Notes: generated by a model from the letters alone, not told the origin. 64,000 bases of DNA from Zarea fungicola (GCA_900169235.1 FWCC01000291.1:23298-87297), one strand, 5' to 3'; shown: positions 1 to 12,302, counted from the stretch's first letter. Numbers and translations: made by a program.

Positions 1-1257
1 TTTCCTTAGGGCTAAACTGTCCAACTCGAGACAAGGGTAGCCATATGTAGAATAACTTGAACGAAATATCCAGATACTTTGATGAGAGCTCCTGAAAGAT
101 ATAGGTATCCTCTCAGAAATCGGTCTCTGCCAAAAAGAAATTACTGTAAACGCGCGTAATCACAACTTCTTGTAATCCATGTCGTAAATCTCGGAACAAC
201 AAAATCAGTCGAGATTGTAGAGAAAACCTTTAATTGTGAGAAGTACCCAACAAATATTCTTCAAAGATAAGTCCTGCAACAATCCGATAGCACAGGACTC
301 AGCTAAGCAGTAAACCTACAATACCTCGTTGCATGCGGCAAACACCTTCCTGCCGCTTTTAAATGCTTCACTGGTGATGTATTTGTCCTTCTCATGACCC
401 TTGTGGCTTTTTATATGCTGCAAAAAAAAAAAAAAAACTAACGCAGAAGGCTCTGGCATAACCTCGAACAAAGTTCCTCGTCGACCACCGCACGTTCGTC
501 GACACGCAGCGAAAATCGAGGCACTTGGTAACCAGCAGTATACATGAACTGCAAACAGCGTACCACTCTGCATACTGTTGAAGTAACTCTGTTAGGCCAT
601 TATTGGCGAGGGAGCATGGAGCTTTTGACTGAGCCGTAACATAATTTCCCGTGTGTAAAGCTGAATATTTTCTCAACCCGGACAAGAAATCGGAAATACT
701 TTGAGTTTGCCAACCTGACGTTTCTGCGGTTACTTTTAGTAATACATTTGCAACTAAAATAGAAAACAACAACATAAATATGCTGGCGCACAAGCTTGCG
801 CCAGCACATCGGATAAATGAGCTCGCTTCTGCCATAATACTTTTTGAATAGGGTGCAAGAAGGTGGGAGGAAGTATTTCAAGAAACACAACTTATCACAA
901 AAAATAATAGACCTTGAGGTGAACCGAGGTGCTTTCCACGCAAATGGAGCTTGTGGACTTTGGGGGATGAATCGGGGACGATTTGTGTGAGGAAGAACTG
1001 AGCTGCTTGAGGGGGCAACTCTAGGTTTTATGCCCAGAAGGCCTTGCTGCCACTTTTTTTCCTCCTCTTCCTCCTCTTCCTCCTCTTCCTCCTTCTCCTT
1101 CTCCTCTTCCACCTTCTTCTTTTTCAAAACTTCACATAACCGCTCTGTTGCTCATTGAATTTTGAACTTGCCACAGTTAACCTCTCCCCGTATCACCAGC
1201 CTCGCGGGATGTTTTGACCAAGGCTACATACAAGCCTTGGACGCGACAAAAGCCAAA
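1..1257. other. Upstream intergenic region with no supported gene
   Basis: No gene can be supported here. The stretch holds a run of about 16 A residues near 421-436 and a long pyrimidine tract at 1054-1125, listed separately. A 147-codon minus-strand frame at 392-835 runs through the poly-A and has no recognisable domain. The last part, 1140-1257, is probably the promoter and leader of the BTB gene that follows. Confidence 0.5.
1054..1125. repeat. Polypyrimidine tract built on a TTCCTCCTC unit
   Basis: About 70 nt of almost pure C/T, broken by one A at 1111. It is built from repeats of a 9-bp TTCCTCCTC-like unit that decay into CTT triplets. It lies about 130 bp upstream of the BTB-protein start codon. 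Such tracts can form triplex DNA or act as T-rich promoter elements; neither role is shown here. Confidence 0.8.
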
Positions 1258-2089
1258 ATGAGCGAGAATACATCTACTGAGTATAAGTAAGTCCTTTAAG
1301 ATCTACGACGTCTGCGTGTCACTGATATTTTCCTGCAGAATATACTCCTCGAAGCCATTTCGCTTCTTCGTCGGTCCTGCGAAGGAAGAATTCTCGGTGC
1401 ACTCTGCCTTGCTCGCTAAGCTCTCTCCAGCCTTGAATGCTCTGGTTAATAATGGCATGAAAGAATCCCTCACTGGCTATACCACCTTGCCAGAAACGGA
1501 CCCAAAAACATTCGCTCGTTTTTTGGAGTACATCTACACGGGCGACTTCGAATCTTCACTCTTCTGCAAAGTGCAGCACAAAACCAAAGTGCAAAGCATA
1601 ATCTCAAAGCTAAGAAAATCCCATTCAGGCATTCGAACATCTTTCATGCTTTCACGTCTGCTACCGCAGGCATGGAAAACTTTCGAAAAGTCGTACACGT
1701 ACACTGGTCCTATTTTATACGATGTTGAGTCAAACGGACAGGTGTGCGATGAGAAGGGCTTTCTTGAGGTCGTAAAGGTTTGTATTCTGGCAGACTACTA
1801 CGGCCTCGACAGATTAATGGATTTATCGCTTAATAAAATCCACCGATTAATGACGAGCAGCTGCATTCCCGAGGACCCCTTGAAGTTCATCGCCTTTTGC
1901 ACAACGGAACGCTGTCCAGAACGCCTCCGGGACCTGGCTGTCAAGTACTGCTGTCTGGAAGTTAATAGATTGAGGCTGCTGCCGGACTTTCCTGAATATT
2001 TGACTCAACATCCTGATGTTGCCTTTCTGATATTGGACGGTTTGGTGGAGAGCGTGCTCAAGGAATTCCCAGAGGGAGATGCGGACTGA
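1258..2089 (+). CDS. BTB/POZ domain protein
   Basis: Predicted 259-residue protein from two exons, 1258-1286 and 1339-2089. The 52-nt intron has a GTAAGT donor and a TGCAG acceptor. The first exon encodes only nine full codons, so the gene would be missed if the start were sought in the main open frame. Residues about 15-75 form a BTB/POZ fold: a KPFRFFVG strand, then 'EFSVHSALLAKLSP' (the D/E-F-x-V-H-x-x-L-L signature) and 'FARFLEYIYTGDF', the usual helix before the BTB terminus. The rest resembles the C-terminal part of many fungal BTB proteins of unknown role ('LADYYGLDRLMDLSLNKIH'). BTB domains mediate dimerisation and can link substrates to cullin-3 ubiquitin ligases; which applies here cannot be told. 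No Kelch, MATH or zinc finger is visible. Confidence 0.85.
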
Positions 2090-3028
2090 TGAAACCTTTT
2101 GCATTTTCTACTTGCGCGTGTATACATCCATCTGAAAAGGGCAAGTTACAAAAAATTACTTGAATCGTGTATTTAATCGAGTTCTGAAATTCATCAAATG
2201 CCTAACAAGTAAGCCTCTGGCGATGATCCTGATGCTTGTGATTTTCTTGTTGCTAGCATTTCACTTGTTGCTAGTGATTTTTTTGCTGCCTGTAGCTTTC
2301 TCAATACTGGTTGGTAATTTTCTCGGCTTTTTATTGGTTACCATCTAAGCTCGATATATCACTATTTAGCTTGGTAGCTCTCTGCACCTCAATCTGCACT
2401 TCAATTCTATTACTATAAAATGACTAATATCAGGCCCAAGTATGAGGCTATTATTTTGTATTTCTGTCTTATCAGTTGCCCGAACGAGACGCAATGTGCT
2501 TCAAGACCATAGCACTGTTCTCAAGACCTTTTTTCCCCTCTTTTCTTTTCTTTTCTTTTNNTTTTTTTTTTTTTTTTTTTGATTTATGGGCGCTCAACTC
2601 AACTTTCAAACTGCTGAGCGTCGAAGTCGGCGCGGAAGGAGCTACATGCTCGAGTAATCCAAGTCTTCAGCCCGTCCAAAATGTTAACTAATTTTAATTG
2701 AAAATTCGCAGCGTGTGTATGCCTGTACCCACGGTGACGCCTTGTTATGCAACCCGATGTTTCCAGCCGACAGCAGTTTCTCGCGACAACTCGCCATGTA
2801 ATGAATGCCTCGACGAGGTTCTTGAGCAAGGTATTAAAGATAACAGAACCTGAAGCCCTTTGGCTTGCATTCAAACATGCATTCTAGAAAACTTGCAAGG
2901 TAGTTAGGGTAACGGCCGTTTTCGCCAGACTACCCGACGATTCTGTTTTACATTTGAACTTGGCATAAAATGTAAAATGGTTCATATTCAAAAGAGGCTA
3001 AATAACCTTATCACGCTCTAAAAGGGTA
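2090..3028. other. Intergenic region with T-rich tract and two undetermined bases
   Basis: No supported gene. The stretch lies between the convergent 3' ends of the BTB and flippase genes. It contains a T-rich run at about 2542-2580 with two unresolved bases (N) at 2560-2561, which suggests a homopolymer that could not be sequenced through. A 62-codon plus-strand frame at 2160-2348 is very hydrophobic, but this follows from AT-rich sequence and is not supported as a gene. Confidence 0.5.
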
Positions 3029-6000
3029 TCATTTTCTCGATTTATGCCATGACAAAGAATCAAATGCTTTCAGTAGTCCCCAACCAGAACCACCAGCACT
3101 TTGCGGCGGCGTCTCAACATCATCCTCATTGCTCGCGCACACTTCAATCGTCTCCTCTCTAGGCGCAAATCTCTCAAAATCTTCTTCTTCTGTGCAATTC
3201 TCGTCACTGGACTCGTCTGCATCAATCTCCTGCCCATTATGTTCCTGTGCCATAATCTTCAGCTTGGCCCGCACCGTCGGATCTTGTTCCAGCTCCTGCC
3301 ACAGCTCCAAATCCCACTCCTCGACATTTTCACTCAGCGCTCGAGGTTTTTCCCATGGTGGCCACTTCCACAAGCCTGTCGTGATGAATTGTCGCTTTAC
3401 CACCTTAATCGTCAGCTCCATGAGTCCCAGACCACCAAGGACGGCAAAAAGCGTAGCCCACCAGACAGCATCGCCGCCCCATTTGTTACGAAAGCTGTAT
3501 TTTACATCGTACGGACCAGAGGGTGTACCCTGATAGATGGCGTCAAGAAAGGCGACCCAGGCGAACCATCCAAGTGTGGTGACGAAAAAACAACACATGA
3601 CAAAGGTGGTTTTGTAGTGTGTCTCAAACATGAATAGCTTCCAGTTAATCCACAAGACACCAGTTGTGAACGTGAGCGTGCCGATTGCGTACAAACCGTC
3701 GTCCTTGGCACCGGGGGAAATCCAGCCATACCCTGCCCAAACACCGTACCACGCCATGACACCTTGCACGGCCGCGAGAAGCATCCAGCGAAGATACTTC
3801 CAAGCATTCAGACCCATGTCGCGCTGTCCATAAACATACAACTCCGGAATAGCAAGTAGCGTTTCCGCACGCAGATCCTGCTCCCAGATGCCCATGCAAA
3901 TAGTACAGAGACTGGTAAACAGCGTGTTAAAGACTGTCAGACTCGTGGATTGATACAGCGAAGTACCCGTGTACCCATTGTACTGCTGGTAGATGGCTTG
4001 TGGTAGGTAAAAGAACATTTCCTTCCAAAAGGTGCTAATGATGAACTTGGCCGTGCGAACATAGTTCCATCGTCCGTGGACAAGAAGCAGGCGCTGCAGG
4101 AATCGGAACTGGGCAATGGAATAGTCAGCCACACGTGCAGCCTGCAGTCCCTCTCGTCCAGAAATGCCAATGCCAACGTGGCTGGCCTGAATCATCGCCA
4201 AGTCGTTGGCCCCGTCACCAATGGCAAGCGTCAATCCTTCACGGCGCTGGAGGCTGAACCTGCTCAAACGCGTCCTAACAGTCCGCACAAGAAGTGCCTT
4301 TTGCGCAGGCGAGGCGCGGCAGCAAATGACGGAATCCACCTTGAGCATAATGTCGTAAAACTGTTTTGAGAGACCGTCGCATTTTTCGACAACACCGAGT
4401 GTCTGTCCGTCAATGACGACCACACTATGGCTGGAGCCAGCTTGAAGGTCTTCGGTAAGGGCCATGAGCTGAAACTCCAGTGCACCTTTGGCAATATCCA
4501 AAATATAAATATCAGAACCAGGGCGAACCAGTCGTGCAGAGTGGGCGATGTTGATAGCCGTCTCTCGCTTGTCGCCTGTAAGCATCCAAATCTTGATGTT
4601 GGCTCGTCGAAGCTTTTCAATTGTTTCAGGGACGCCACGCTGCAACTTGTCTTCAATGGCAGACGCCCCAATTAACGAAAAGGCCTGTTCCAACATGTCG
4701 CCCGCGGTTTCAATCATGTGCTGTCTGTTCACCAGGCTTGTTGTCGCATCGTCAAACATTTTTTTCCACGTCCGGTAATCCTGCTCTGAAATTTCCTTTT
4801 GTGCAAAGAGCAGAGTGCGCAGTCCTTCCGTGGCGAAATCGTCAAGATGCCTGAAGCACTTGCTGAAAACATCCGCCTCATCATGAATGCTGGGGTCGTC
4901 GAGGAACTGCAAGTTGTCAGGAAGCTGCTGGTTATGTTGATTAACAGATTTACGAGCGTTTCCGCGGTTAACATCCATCGACATTCCCCGCGCAAAAGTT
5001 CCTGGACGGAGGCCATCCTCGGAGCTCCTCACAAACTTGCCAATCTCAAATGATTTACTGCGCGGGGCCATCGAACGTCGTCTGCTTGGCTCTGGTCGAG
5101 AAATGTTCGGGTTACGACGAACGGTAAGACTGGGCTTACCGCCAAAGCTGTTTCTTGGCTGATTCTGCTCGCTGCGTCGCTGCATTTCATGCTCGAGATC
5201 GGCGCTATGTCGTATTTCGGTTGCCTTTTGCATAGCAAGGGATGACTGCTTCAGACGGGGGAGGATAACGGAGTCAGCGCCCTTGCAGATGACGGTTATG
5301 CGGCCGTCGGGGCGACGTAGCACAATCGACATGCGCTTTCTGTTGCTAGTAAATTCAATTACGTCAAGAATTCGGAAAGTCTGTCTCTCGAGCCGGCCAC
5401 CAGGCAGAGTTGTTTCCACAGTGACTTGCTTTGCGGTTCTCTGAGCAACAAGATAGCCCATTTCTTGAGCTGCGCGGACAAGCGCCAACTCGTCTGGGGA
5501 TGAGGCCTGAAATTCGATCTTGCCATTTGAGTTCTCGGGTAGACACGTGTGACATAGGGCCATAGCGAGAATGTATTCCTTGGCCTTTCTAGCGAACGCG
5601 GAATGAGGTCGAAGTTGGATGTAACTCAGCAAATCGGAGGTGTTGACTTCGGGTTGAATGTGGTCGGGTCGTCCAGTAGAACGCCAGTGAGAGGAGGAGC
5701 GCCTTCCAGTCATGGAGACTCCTGCGCCCACAGACAGACGCGGTGACATGGGACCCTGCAGGTAGGAAGGGCCCAGAGGACTGAGAGGAGACCTGGGAAG
5801 TGGCTCAGGTTTATGCAGTGAAGGCTCTTGGCTAGAGCTACCGAAGCTAGTCCTCATGTTTTCATCGCGATCCTCCGCCTCCTGTTCGAGATCCATTTCG
5901 TGAAGCCACACGGTGCCTGCAACACTAATCTTGCGAAATTTCATAATATTGTCTGTAAGTGTTCCTGTCTTGTCTGAAAAGATGTAGCCCACCTGGCCAA

Positions 6001-7527
6001 GATTCTCCAAGATAGTATTGGTGTTACATCGGGCGGGGGTATCTGTCTCCTCATCATACATGCCGACGTCGGAATTAAGGAGGAGCAGCTGTCCAATTTT
6101 GACAATTTCGAGGGAAATGTACAGCGCAAGCGGGACGACATTGTTGAACATGATGATGAAGGCAATAATGACTTGGTAAAACGGGACCTTGGCCTCGTCA
6201 AGGTACCAAGCGAATCTCTCGTAGCTACGCTGCCAGCGGACGTAGCCCATGGAGACACCAACAGACAGTAGGACGACATAGGTAGCAAGAGTGATTACGA
6301 CGCAATTGACCACCGTTTCCAAAGCTGGTTTTTTCGCAGACGGATGTTGGTTTGAATTCATGCGAATTTTGCACTCTTCACCTGTGTTGATGACAATTCC
6401 GACAATGGTATTGGTGTTTCGAACCACGCTGCCTCTGTAGATGACCTCATTCAGCGTTAAAGGCACCGATTTGCCTTCGACAGTAACAGATCCGTCAAAG
6501 TTGAATAATTCCGGATTTGGGTTCTCAATAACAAAATTGGCTTTGCATTTTGAGATACCCTCAATAGAGCCGCAGCCGGTTAGAGCCGATGACAGCTGCT
6601 TGCTCTTTAAGTTGGTCTCACCGTCGAGAGCCATGGTGTCAATATAGGCCAGGTCATTTTCGTCACTTGTCCAGAGGAGCACAATGTCAGCTGGCACCGG
6701 GTCATCACGACACAGCCTCACGACATCTCCAACTCTGAGGTTGCTCCAGCGGTTAGGCACCCATCTCACGCCCTGGTACTTGTCCTTGGGCAAGGCTGGT
6801 GGTTGCGCGGTCCTCTTGACGTGGAAAGGGTTCCATTTCTGAATGATGGTTGGCGGCTTGATTTTGCCCGTATAATGGTCTGTGCGTCCAAGCGTGGCCG
6901 TGAAGTTTGCGTTTTCAATCTTGTCGAGGCGGCTTCTCCTATAGTCGTCATAGCCCTCCTTGACAATCGTTATGAGTATGAAGAATAAGAGCGGCAGGAT
7001 AGTGGTGTATGTTCCAGTGGTAGACAGGCCAGGTATCTAGTCAGTGGTTTGTGTTAGCGCCGCATGCCATTATTAGCGGCTCTTGTGGTAGCATCTGCAG
7101 CGAAATTGTCTTGTTTGCATCTGCTAGCAAGGAAGAGGCTTACCATTTGTGGGATACCAACGCAGAGAAAGTAAAAGTTTCCAATGCGCGTAAACTGAAA
7201 AAACAACTGCTTGGGGACAAAGTCCCAGAGGGTGTAGCGCGAAGTGCGAATGTCATTAGAAATGTATGCGTGGCCACGGCGCATGTCAATGAGAGGCTCA
7301 GGATGCTCAATGCTCAGCGGAACATGTCGTCCGCCTTCCGAGTGGGCGATGCTCTTACGCCTGCGAATTAGCCCGACAAACGTTTTCTGGTAGGCTGATT
7401 TGACGCCATGCTGCAAGTTGGACCAGGAAACACGCGACAAAACGGTGGCATTTGAATGCAAAGGAACTGCGCCGCCGCTGCGGTTTGGTCTTTTTTCGAG
7501 AACGGTAGAGGTTATGGCGGCCGTCAT
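3029..7527 (-). CDS. DNF3: P4-type ATPase, Dnf3-like phospholipid flippase
   Basis: Predicted 1463-residue protein from two exons, 7527-7144 and 7036-3029, with an in-phase 107-nt intron (GTAAG donor, CTAG acceptor). P4-ATPases move phospholipids from the outer to the cytosolic leaflet; yeast Dnf3 acts in the Golgi/endosomal system. The first exon carries the N-terminal P-type signature (SRYTLWDFVPKQ) and TM1. The second starts IPGLSTTGTYTT, typical of Dnf3, then TM2. Further motifs are LDGETNLKSKQ (actuator domain), SDKTGTLTDN with the phosphorylated Asp near residue 481, MLTGDKRETAINIA and GDGANDLAMI (hinge), and about six C-terminal membrane spans. DKTGTLTDN rather than DKTGTLTQN favours Dnf3 over Drs2/Dnf1. 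Two Ser/Arg/Pro-rich inserts in the cytosolic domains look disordered and phosphorylatable. The start is the first in-frame ATG; an upstream exon cannot be excluded. Confidence 0.95.
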
Positions 7528-10024
7528 GGCAACAGAAGGAGTCTCTTGGGCCGGGTTTGCAGAGAAGCTTAGCAGAACAAGGTCTGCGCGCCGCAGGAGA
7601 GATGAGGATGCTTAACAAATGGGAAGAAGCATGCCAGCTAACATGTAGACTGTTGCACAGTTGATGCGTTTGCTTGTGGTAGAAATCTAGTTGTGCCAAC
7701 AATGAGGCATGTACGTTTGCTGAGGGCCACACTCAAGCACGATTTGTCGAATGCGAATCAGGGTTAAAGGCCAATAGTTTCAAAGCAAAAAAGAAATGAC
7801 TGCAAAGACGAAAAGAATTCAGAATAAATGCAGGGTTTAAAAAAAAACAGAACCACAACGATTGACGGGGGAAGAAAAAGTAGCCAAGCCTTTAACTAGT
7901 AGCTAGTTAGCAGGAAGAAGTAGTAGTTACTTACGAGCTGACCCCCAATTCTTCCAAGGATCTTGGTGATCGGTGGCTGAGCCTTGATGTAACAAAAGGG
8001 CCTTCTTTTTTTTCTGGTCCAAGCAGAGAGCCGCGTGGACATATACGACTCGCGAGGGAGGGCATTGTGGGCTAGCTGGGCTGGGGCAGCTGGGGTGGCT
8101 TGTAACTACTTGTTTTGCAATGGTCAAGTACGGAGTACAAGTGGGCAAAATGCCAAACACGCAGTGTCCAAGGCGTTTATTTAGAGGAGGAATGAGCGCC
8201 AGTTGTATTGATCATCATCAGGAAATTGCTTCATAGAGTTTCAACCAGAGAAAAACAGCTGGTCACGTTGCAGTGAATCTGGCATGTTGGTCTTGCCCGC
8301 GGGTCATTGGAGGGAGCGCACATAGACGAAATGGAAGCGAGATGCTCAAGATAGGAAAGAGCTCCGACAGCGGGTGAACAGGACCTACAAGCAGCAACCA
8401 ACTAGCATGCAGCACACCTGAAAATTAGTCGCCCTCCCCGCAGGTCGGTTTCCTTCAGCAACGCGGCCCACGTACCTAAATATCTGCTACTGATGCTTTG
8501 GCTCCAACGCACGTGGGGCAGCATGCAAGCCAGTGAGGGTCTTACGGCGGGCGCTACTGCATCCCCCTGAAGCCTTGAGTTCGCTAAAGCTGCGCTCCGT
8601 TAACAACCCCTACCTAGGTACCTAGTGATGGGGGAACGGACCGCCCGAGACCATACGCAGGGGCTTTTACGACTGTAAGATGCGAGTAGGTACCAAGGCA
8701 GCCACTTACCTACTGGTAGTGGTGGTAGGCTTAGAACGGATTGTACTGGTAAGTGTACATCCACGAATGCACTCAGCCGTCCCTCCACAAGAACTAATGT
8801 TTCCAGTGCTACATATTGCCGGCAGCATGCAATACGAGATTTATTGTTAAAAATAATCATCATAGTGTTGTGGGAGGTATACATGATTTTTTATTATTCG
8901 AGTTCCCGTTCCCGTTCATGTGGCATTGCTTCTTACGCCAGAAAAAAAAAACCCGGGTTGTGCCTTCGTCATTTCTCCTACCCAACTCCATTAGATACCC
9001 TGAGATTGGCAAGGATCGTAGTCATGACGCTTCGCACGCGACTCGAAGGAGCTGCCACACGGTATATTCCCACATTTTCCCACACCCAACTTGACTATCC
9101 CGCAAAAGGACAGTGTTTGGCAACTGCTCTATCCTTGATCCTGTGTTGGTTCAACTCAATAGCCCTGGCGAGTACAGAGTGTTGAGTACGAGGCTCTATT
9201 TTCAGGCTTGGTACGAAGTACCTGTATGCATCCCTCCCTCATCCACGCTTCAGGCTACCGCAGGCCCAACTATAGTACTAAATAAGTTGGACCGCCACGC
9301 CAAGCAGCACCACAATAATACGCCGCAATTGGTGTTCTATTTCCCCAATGTGCCAGGATCAAAATCTCAAATTTCATCCTACTTGCTTGGTACGCCACAG
9401 TGGGAATAACCCATTTCCACTTCCACATACCCATGCATGCAACCTGATGGATATTTTGAACATCCACAGGACTCGCCGTAATCGTATTAGCAGTGTCACA
9501 CCGAGCTAGATCTTCCTCCAGCTTTGCGTCTTGCGTCAATATCGTCACCAGGTACGGTCTAGACACGAAAAGCATGAGAATTTAGCCCAGTTGAAGAAGT
9601 ATTCTCAGTCTAACCTTGGGCTGCAAACATCTGCCTCTATATATTCTGCGTGAACAACAACCAGCAGCCGCCATCGTATAAGAATAGGGATGACAATACT
9701 TTGCCGTCCCAGGACAAGGTCGCGGGAAAAAAAGAATTGGACGCCACAGCGACGCCACAGCCAACCCAAAATGTATCTCCATTAGCAAAACATGAGTTTT
9801 TTTGGTGTTTTTCTTGAATCAAGGGAACAACAAAGCCGAAGGTGAGCGCAACCAATCAAGAAAACGTACGGCAAATGCCATATAAAAAAGAAGCACGCGC
9901 ATTATACATCTCTTCTCTGGAGAAATATTCTAATTTGCCCTCAAGTAACAAGCTCCTCCACTGCCACCATCAATCTTTTCGGATATGGTAATATGGCACC
10001 GTATGTCTCCTGCCCATCAGTCAT
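7528..10024. other. Long intergenic region, probable flippase promoter side
   Basis: About 2.5 kb with no supported gene between the flippase start and the TFIIB stop. The open frames here are short and without recognisable motifs. The interval 8450-9560 is rich in GGTAC/GTACC half sites, including a perfect 12-bp palindrome (CTAGGTACCTAG, 8614-8625), and there is a TACGGAGTA motif near 8128. Several A runs occur near 7830-7850 and 8947. An unseen 5' exon or leader of the flippase could lie in the first few hundred bases. Confidence 0.5.
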
Positions 10025-11071
10025 CTAGACTTGTACCTGGGGGATGTTATCCATGTTGCCTCCGTCATCAAGCCATTCCTTCTTAATAAGACGTTCTCGT
10101 GCTGCAAACATGTGCTTGTAAGCAGTCTTGACAGTGCCATCACTTACACCAGCTTGCTTCGCAATGGGTAGTGAGGCACGCGGCTCGCCAACCAAGTGGC
10201 AAGCCATGTAGATGCAGGCCGCAGCCACGGACAAGGGAGAACGGCCAGCCAGGGCCGAAATATCGTTGGCTTGCTCTGCAAGATCGCGCGAAATCTTAGA
10301 AATCTTTTGCTGATTCTTGAATCCAAGCTGCGACACATAACGTCCACAGAGATCTTCGGCGCCAACCGACGTGTTCTCGTAGTTGTTGACAGCGTTCAAA
10401 CCGGTTGCTCCCTCACCTTCAGTGTCCTGGAGTTTTTGCAAAAAGGCTTGCAGCTGCTTGAAAACTCGCCCTACCTCCTTCTTGCTCACGCTTGTGAGGT
10501 TGTAGATTTCTCGGAACGTTCTCGGCACGTTGTTTTGTCGACACGCAATGAAAATACACCCTGCAATCACAGCCTCTTGCGGCTTGCCCTTCATAAACTT
10601 GTGCTTATCCACCAGCTTGAAGATATGTTTGGCCGCATTTGAAACGTTTTGGCCCATGTTAATAGCCTCACACAGCGAAACAATTTCCTTGTAGGCCTGC
10701 ATCAAGCCCTTTTGTGACTTGTCTTGGTTGGTGTTGTTCTGCACGCGCAAGAGGTTCTTGTGCTGGCGTGACTCGGAAAAGGCAACCGAGGTAGCTAGCT
10801 GCTGCCCTTCGACGAACTCGTCCTGGGGCCCACCGACACGGCTCGGATCGTCTCCGTTCTGGTCATCATTGGCAAATGTTCGCCATTCAGACCGTGTATC
10901 GATGATGCGCGTGCCCACTACGACACCACAGCTCTGGCACACCATGTCGCCACTTGAGAATTCTTCCACCAGGTTGGGGGGGATCTCGCGACAGTCTGGA
11001 CAACAGAGGGTATTGTTTAGGTCTTCTTGGAAGCCGGCGCCAGTGCCGTCACTGGCTGAAGGCGAAATCAT
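10025..11071 (-). CDS. SUA7: Transcription initiation factor TFIIB
   Basis: Single-exon gene for a 348-residue protein, the usual TFIIB length (yeast Sua7 has 345). TFIIB bridges TBP at the core promoter and RNA polymerase II and helps choose the start site. Residues about 22-60 form the zinc ribbon, with CPDC and CQSCG as the ligand pairs. It is followed by the B-reader/linker (TRSEWRTFANDDQNGDDPSRVG), whose EWR and DPSRVG elements are highly diagnostic. Two cyclin repeats follow, seen as 'AYKEIVSLCEAINM..KHIFKLVDKHKFMKGKPQEAVIAGCIFIACRQ' and 'RYVSQLGFKNQQKISKIS..SPLSVAAACIYMACHL' (segments joined by dots). The frame stays open 104 codons further upstream but has no ATG there, so 11071 is chosen. 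TRP4 lies divergently about 1.2 kb away. Confidence 0.96.
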   Translation of the reverse strand: MISPSASDGTGAGFQEDLNNTLCCPDCREIPPNLVEEFSSGDMVCQSCGVVVGTRIIDTRSEWRTFANDDQNGDDPSRVGGPQDEFVEGQQLATSVAFSESRQHKNLLRVQNNTNQDKSQKGLMQAYKEIVSLCEAINMGQNVSNAAKHIFKLVDKHKFMKGKPQEAVIAGCIFIACRQNNVPRTFREIYNLTSVSKKEVGRVFKQLQAFLQKLQDTEGEGATGLNAVNNYENTSVGAEDLCGRYVSQLGFKNQQKISKISRDLAEQANDISALAGRSPLSVAAACIYMACHLVGEPRASLPIAKQAGVSDGTVKTAYKHMFAARERLIKKEWLDDGGNMDNIPQVQV

Positions 11072-12302
11072 CTTCGGCTTATACGCTTGTGGCGCATACA
11101 GATTTGTAGTGATCTCCTGGAGAGCTAGGCGGGATCGCTGGGTCTCCTTTCGCCGCCGTCGAATGTGAGGATTCCTGCGTTGGGACTTGTTGTATGCAGC
11201 CTTGAAGATTTTCTCGGGGTATGAATCTATCAAAAGCCTATCGTTTTGGAGTTTGACAAAGAGCGGTGAATGCAGCTTGACGGCTCGTTGTTGTCCAGGC
11301 GAAAGCCGACCGAGGTGGCTCACAGCCGTGAAGAGAGGCGACACGCGAGTTGTTGACGAGATGAGGGACAGTGGGACGTTCACGCAAGTAGGAGGCAGGG
11401 GAGTGGCAGCTTGCCTCGTGTGTTTGTCAACAATAAGGCTAGCAGCGATTTAAATAATTTTCTTCTTCTTCTTTTTCTTCTTTGTTTCTTTTCTTTCTTG
11501 TCGACACAAGGAGTGATTCGACGCTACAAATGGCACAAAATATTGTTTTCCGAGCTATTCCGAGGGCCAGCTGATGAGCGAATGTATCTTTTCCTTTTCT
11601 TAAATGGAGGAGGGATGACGCGAAATACAGAGCGAGAGAATAGCGTCGCACTCAGCCAGACCGACCGTTCTGACCAGTGAAGGCGTCTGATTGGCTCAGA
11701 TCAACGAATAGTCGGCTCGAAGTGGTCGTCGCGAATGCGCTCGATGCAGAGAACGTAGTTGAACCGCACGGAAAGGAGCTGTTGCGATGGTTGACCGACT
11801 TCTGGCGCGAGAGGAGGACAGCTGTTGACGATGTTTGGGAGAGAAATTTGTGCCTGGTGTTGCGGTTGAAGGGGCAGGCAAAGTAAGTGGCGGGCGCGCT
11901 AGAAGGATCTATCAGCAATGATGAATAAGCAGCGTTTGTGGTACAGATTCGGATCTTATTACAGTCACTACCAGCGCCAGTAATATGTCGTGAAATGTGA
12001 GCCTTGCACAGGCAAGTGGGTACCTCCACCTTGCCAACCATGAAGAGCGATGTCGCTGCCGTGAAGGCGGCACCACCTCCACATTATTAGACTCACCTTA
12101 GCCAATGATGCCACAACGCTGCTCGTCTTGAGATGTGTGCGTTTGAATGAGCGAACTACAACTACACCAACTGACTCATTCACCTGTCCCATCACAACGA
12201 GACAGCTTGGATGCAAGGCTCATAACTGTCTCCTGTTAAGAGTAGAGTCGTTTACAATTGTTTTCCATTTTATCCTGGTTTCGGCTCACCCATTGCACGA
12301 AA
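11072..12302. other. Divergent promoter region between TFIIB and TRP4
   Basis: About 1.2 kb between two divergent start codons. It contains a CT-rich run at about 11460-11505 and a TGACTCA element at 12172-12178, listed separately. A 70-codon plus-strand frame at 11677-11886 looks protein-like and ends beside a GTAAGT, but it has no ATG and no recognised domain, so it is not annotated as a gene. Confidence 0.55.
12172..12178. promoter_or_regulatory. TGACTCA general amino-acid control element
   Basis: A perfect TGACTCA heptamer 131 nt upstream of the TRP4 start codon. This is the consensus binding site of Gcn4/Cpc1 bZIP factors, which raise transcription of amino-acid biosynthesis genes, including tryptophan genes, during starvation. 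The sequence and its position are observed; function is inferred from the family of regulated genes. Confidence 0.65.

Noticed and set aside
392..835. 147-codon minus-strand frame beginning with a hydrophobic segment
   Set aside because: It runs through a poly-A tract that yields a Phe run, has no family motif and no splice support, and chance frames of this size are common.
2160..2348. 62-codon hydrophobic plus-strand frame
   Set aside because: The hydrophobicity follows from AT-rich sequence and T runs; no supporting signals.
10025..11383. TFIIB start extended 104 codons upstream
   Set aside because: The extension is open but contains no ATG (it begins at a GTG); the family length fits the ATG at 11071.
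11677..11886. 70-codon plus-strand frame in the TFIIB-TRP4 promoter region, ending next to GTAAGT
   Set aside because: Protein-like composition, but no ATG in frame, no recognised domain, and no upstream exon found.
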